Source of the DNA: Actinomycetes bacterium
Lineage (GTDB): Bacteria; Actinomycetota; Actinomycetes; Mycobacteriales; Micromonosporaceae
DNA: 8,647 nucleotides
Assembly: GCA_023437285.1 (NCBI GenBank)
Contig: JAEZGP010000515.1
Location: 1-8,647 of the forward strand
Direction: 5' to 3'
Below the pieces are notes generated by a model that had not been told where the DNA came from, ran no database searches, and was given only the letters and a program-made list of their open reading frames with translations. This document shows, in pieces, positions 4,919 to 8,647 of the stretch (position 1 is its first letter; every line of letters starts with the position of its first letter). The translations under genes and the position numbers were made by a program.

Positions 4919-6007
4919 TCAGGTGGCGGAGCAGGTGAGCGTGGGCGTGCCGTTGGTGCCGCTGTAACTTGCGTTGAAACCGAACGTCGTGTTCTGGCCG
5001 GCGCTGAGCCGACCGTTGTAACTGACGTTGGTGGCGGTCACCGCCGATCCGCTGGATGTCACCGTGGCGTTCCACGCCTGCGAGATCGTCTGGCCGTTGG
5101 GCCACGTCCACCTCACGGTCCAGCCGCTGATCGCGGCGTTTCCGGCGGTGACGGTGACGTTGGCGCCGAAGCCGTTGCTCCACTCGCTGGTCTTGGTGTA
5201 CGTGGCGGAGCAGCCGCCCGTGACGGGGCCACTGCTGGTGACCGGCGCCCGGCTGGTCACCGGAGCCTGGCTGGTGCCCGGCAGCCGGGTGGTGACGGGG
5301 GCGCGGGTGGTCACCGGAGGCTGGCTGGTCACCGTGTTGCCGCCACCGAAGATCACGTCGCTGCACAGGAAGTACGGCTGGTCGAGGTGGCTGGCCTGCC
5401 AGATCGTGTAGACGACGTGGCGGCCGGTGCGGTTACCCGCGTTGACCTGAGCCTGGTAGAGGCCCGTGGTCGGGTAGGCACCCGTCCGCTGGATCAGCTC
5501 CAGGCTGCCCCACGTGAGCGGTTGGGTCGTCGGGTCGAAGCCCTGCTTGGTGATGTAGATCAGCAGGTAGTCGGCGCCGTGCTTGGCGCTGTCGGTCAGC
5601 GTGAGCGTGAAGTTGTTCGGGATCGACTTCGCGGTCCACGCGCCGACGGCGTCGAGCGAGGCGTAGAGCCCGTTCTGGGTGCGGCCGCCGCTGCACAGCT
5701 GGCCGTCGGGGATGTTCGCCTGGAAGTTACCGCCCAGGTTCTCCTTGAACAGGCCGTTCCAGTTCCACATGGTCTGGGGGTTGGCCTGGAACGCCTGCCA
5801 GCACATCGGGTCGGCCGTGGCCATCTGGGGGTTCAGATGGTCGGAGCCCCACCGCTCCCAACAGCCGTAGTTGCGCGTCGGCGGGTCAGTGACGGACCCG
5901 TGCGCGGCGGCCGGGCCGGGCTTGCTGATGAGCACGAGCGCGAACGCGGCGACCAGGACGGCGACCGTCGCGATCATGAGCCGGGTGGCTCTTGAAGCGA
6001 TTGACAT
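4919..6007 (-). CDS. Secreted AA10 lytic polysaccharide monooxygenase with C-terminal CBM2
   Basis: A 362-aa copper enzyme that oxidatively cleaves crystalline cellulose and/or chitin. The Sec signal (1-35) ends AAA, so mature His1 is H36, the first ligand of the copper histidine brace. H143 (AKHGADYLLIYITK) is the second, and F220 in CSDVIF occupies the usual axial position. The stretch NYGCWERWG...MCWQAF...MWNWNG resembles the cellulose/chitin-active actinobacterial LPMO10B clade. A six-hexad Pro/Thr linker (227-262) leads to a CBM2 (266-362) bounded by C266 and C359, with W276, W296, W300, W302 and W312. ATG 6007 has GGAG 7 nt upstream. The frame is open to 6118, but signal-peptide logic fixes the start. 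It is monocistronic, with its own promoter and terminator. The substrate preference (cellulose through CBM2) is inferred. Confidence 0.95.
   Translation of the reverse strand: MSIASRATRLMIATVAVLVAAFALVLISKPGPAAAHGSVTDPPTRNYGCWERWGSDHLNPQMATADPMCWQAFQANPQTMWNWNGLFKENLGGNFQANIPDGQLCSGGRTQNGLYASLDAVGAWTAKSIPNNFTLTLTDSAKHGADYLLIYITKQGFDPTTQPLTWGSLELIQRTGAYPTTGLYQAQVNAGNRTGRHVVYTIWQASHLDQPYFLCSDVIFGGGNTVTSQPPVTTRAPVTTRLPGTSQAPVTSRAPVTSSGPVTGGCSATYTKTSEWSNGFGANVTVTAGNAAISGWTVRWTWPNGQTISQAWNATVTSSGSAVTATNVSYNGRLSAGQNTTFGFNASYSGTNGTPTLTCSAT
5222..5329 (-). repeat. 18-bp tandem repeats encoding the LPMO linker
   Basis: Six in-register hexapeptides (residues 227-262) follow T-[ST]-[QRS]-x-P-[VG]: TSQPPV, TTRAPV, TTRLPG, TSQAPV, TSRAPV, TSSGPV. 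At DNA level these are six diverged 18-bp units. They form the flexible linker between the AA10 and CBM2 domains and are likely sites of O-mannosylation in actinomycetes (inference). Such units expand and contract easily. Confidence 0.85.
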
Positions 6008-6150
6008 TGATTTTCTCCAGCGGAGTGGTGGATGATCGAAATCGCCTGGCGCCCGAACAGACCCGGGACGTCGAAGCCACGCGAGATCGACAAAGGTCAG
6101 AACGCGATGGCACGTCACGCGCCATGCGTCGCCGTACGGCTCCCACGGAG

Positions 6151-6179
6151 ATTGTAACGATTACAAAGACTTTTGTGAA
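6151..6179 (-). promoter_or_regulatory. LPMO promoter with palindromic operator over the -10
   Basis: On the minus strand TTCACA (6179-6174), a 17-nt spacer and TACAAT (6156-6151) are each 5 of 6 matches to consensus, predicting a start near 6144 and a leader of about 137 nt. A perfect palindrome, TTGTAA-CGA-TTACAA as read on the plus strand (6152-6166), covers the -10 and the end of the spacer. Its form suits a LacI/GalR-type repressor, as expected for a sugar-induced polysaccharide-degrading gene. The regulator is not in the window. An AT-rich patch (6178-6192) adjoins the -35. Confidence 0.65.
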
Positions 6180-6217
6180 TATCTATATATTTGGTAGTCG
6201 TACGAACACGGACAGCA

Positions 6218-6249
6218 CGACGGCGCCGCCGGGTGCGGCGGCGCCGTCG
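6218..6249 (-). terminator. Terminator of the padR-permease operon
   Basis: CGACGGCGCCGCCG (6218-6231) and its exact complement (6236-6249) give 14 pairs around a GGTG loop, 15 nt past the permease stop codon on the minus strand. There is no U-tract. It insulates the LPMO promoter at 6151-6179 from read-through. Confidence 0.85.
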
Positions 6250-6263
6250 CGGATGCGCACCGA

Positions 6264-7633
6264 TCAGGCGAAGTGGAACAGCGGCGGGAAGACGAGCACG
6301 ACGATCCACGTCCAGACCGCGTACGCCGGCAGGTAGTTGGTCTGCCAGCGTTCGAGCGCCGCGAACGGCGCGCGCCGCCGGACGAACCCGAACAGCAGCC
6401 AGGCCGACCAGGCGAGATTGACCAGCAGGATGACGTTCTCGCCCAGGGCCGCCATCTTGTTGGGGGTGGTGCCGAACTCGGTGATCCGGCCGGTGATCTC
6501 CAGCAGTACCAGCATGTCGACGAGCAGCGCGCTGACCACGAGGCCAAGCTGCAACGTGTCGAACACGCCCGGCGGGGCGAGCGGGTCGCGCGCCGAGATC
6601 GAGTACAGCAGCAGGCCCAGCACGACGACGAGCAGCAGGTTGAACAGGATCAGCACGTCGCGCTCGACGTTGAGGGCGCCGCTGGTGACGCCGAAGGCGA
6701 CCAGCAGGGCGAGCAGCACCGCGGCGAACAGGGGCGTGAACAGCCGGGCGAGCACGGGGGCGATGTTCTCGATGACGCCCTGCTTGGCCTCGACGAGCCA
6801 GCCGGCCACCACCACCGCAGCCATGGCGCCGCAGGGCAACAGCCACTCAGAGATGAAGGTTCCGGTATCGAGCCCCATCGCCTCGAAGGTGCCGACCAGC
6901 AGGCCCGTCAGCACGCCGCCGCCCAGGGCGATGAGGACGTAGTAGATGGCCCATTCGCCGGTGAACCGGATGAAGTCCATGCGCCTGCGTGACGCGCGCG
7001 GGTCGTCGGCGACGTAGGCCAGGCCGACCACGAGCCACAGCGCGATGGGCAGGTGCAGGGCGGTCAGGACGATCGACTGCGAGTCGGCGTCGAGCCGGTA
7101 GACGTTCGCCCCGACCACGCCGAGCGCGAACAACGCGGCGATGACCGCGACGAGCGCCGGGCTCGCCCGGCGCCGCCAGGCCAGGAAGCCGGCCAGCCAC
7201 GGCAACACCAACAGCGCGCCGTTGCGCGCGTAGAAGACGACATCGTCCTCAACGGACAGGCCGAACAGCGCCGGCACCTTGATCGAGATCGCGGCACCCG
7301 CCGCGCACACGACCATCGCGAGAAGGTCGCTTCGGGACCTCCCGCCGGTCGCCGGATCGTCGCCGCCGCCGGTCAGCACCAACTGCTTCCACAGCCGCTC
7401 CGAATGCTCCCGGGCGAACTCGCGGGACAGCTCGTCCAGGCTGCCCATGCGCTTGACCGCGACGAGGAACGCCTCGTCCGGACGCAGGCCCATGCCGACG
7501 AGTTCGTCGACCGATCCCCGCAGGTGATCCTCCAGCTCCTCCACATCGGAGGGCTGCATCACCCCGCGGCGGCGCACGTACTCCCGCCACTGCGCGAACT
7601 GGGTGGCCAGTTCGTCCACCTCATCTGGTGCCG

Positions 7634-7637
<4 letters not shown>
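6264..7637 (-). CDS. Multispanning membrane protein with N-terminal permease-prefix-like domain (DUF4153-like)
   Basis: A 457-aa inner-membrane protein. Residues 1-85 are soluble and helical (FAQWREYVRRRGVMQPSDVEELEDHLRGS followed in sequence by a GLRPDEAFLVAVKRMG segment), the type of permease-prefix domain found on membrane proteins encoded beside PadR regulators. Counting hydrophobic stretches by eye gives about eleven transmembrane segments after residue 100. The loop RMDFIRFTGEWAIYYVLIALGG recalls DUF4153 proteins, but no catalytic or transport motif is visible, so no substrate is proposed. Start ATG 7637 has GGAGGG 6 nt upstream and overlaps the padR stop (ATGA). This fixes the start and implies coupled translation with its likely regulator. 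The frame is open to 7727, which is rejected as a start. A strong terminator follows. Confidence 0.85.

Positions 7638-8647
<1,010 letters not shown>

Noticed and set aside
4793..5995. 400-codon plus-strand open frame antisense to the LPMO gene
   Set aside because: It mirrors a clearly real secreted enzyme on the other strand. It is low-complexity, has no domain and runs through the LPMO terminator.
6131..6140. Palindrome GCCGTACGGC in the LPMO leader
   Set aside because: A 10-bp GC-rich palindrome is expected by chance in this composition and it is not placed on a promoter element.
5886..6146. Upstream overlapping frame in the LPMO leader
   Set aside because: Arginine-rich, no ribosome-binding site, and continues into LPMO coding sequence in another frame.

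Overview
The window is high-GC DNA with G/C-rich third codon positions, GTG starts, long GC hairpins without U-tracts, a Tat-exported phosphatase, a lytic polysaccharide monooxygenase with a CBM2 domain and a GH11 xylanase. This fits a plant-polymer-degrading filamentous actinomycete. Micromonosporaceae is my best guess, from overall flavour rather than any marker gene.

Layout. (1) 1-118 has no complete gene; it holds a perfect hairpin and an imperfect Zur/Fur-like dyad. (2) 119-2888 is an arsenic module: arsC and a flavoprotein (arsO-like) translationally coupled on the minus strand, an ArsN-type GNAT acetyltransferase on the minus strand, and arsR divergent on the plus strand. The arsN and flavoprotein genes start behind nearly the same 29-nt promoter/operator. 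The arsR promoter appears to lie face to face on the arsN copy, which would make arsR mRNA leaderless. No arsenite efflux gene is present in the window. (3) A very strong hairpin at 2899-2948 separates arsR from a convergent Tat-exported PhoX-family phosphatase. Upstream of phoX on the same strand is an unrecognised 201-aa membrane-anchored protein. (4) 4871-6166 is a stand-alone AA10 LPMO-CBM2 unit with a good promoter, a palindromic operator candidate over its -10 box and a strong terminator. (5) 6218-8066 is a padR-permease operon with an ATGA overlap, a terminator and a likely autoregulatory inverted repeat over the promoter. (6) 8367 to the right edge is the 5' part of a secreted GH11 endoxylanase, preceded by a dense cluster of GAAA/TTTC half-sites.

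How the genes work together. ArsC would reduce arsenate and ArsR would sense As(III) through Cys15/Cys16 and a CxC pair. ArsN would acetylate an organoarsenical such as arsinothricin (or the related phosphinothricin), and the flavoprotein probably handles an arsenic species by redox chemistry. The right half is a saprophytic toolkit: oxidative cleavage of cellulose or chitin (LPMO), hydrolysis of xylan (GH11) and phosphate scavenging (PhoX). Each gene or operon has its own promoter, so these look like neighbours rather than one regulon.
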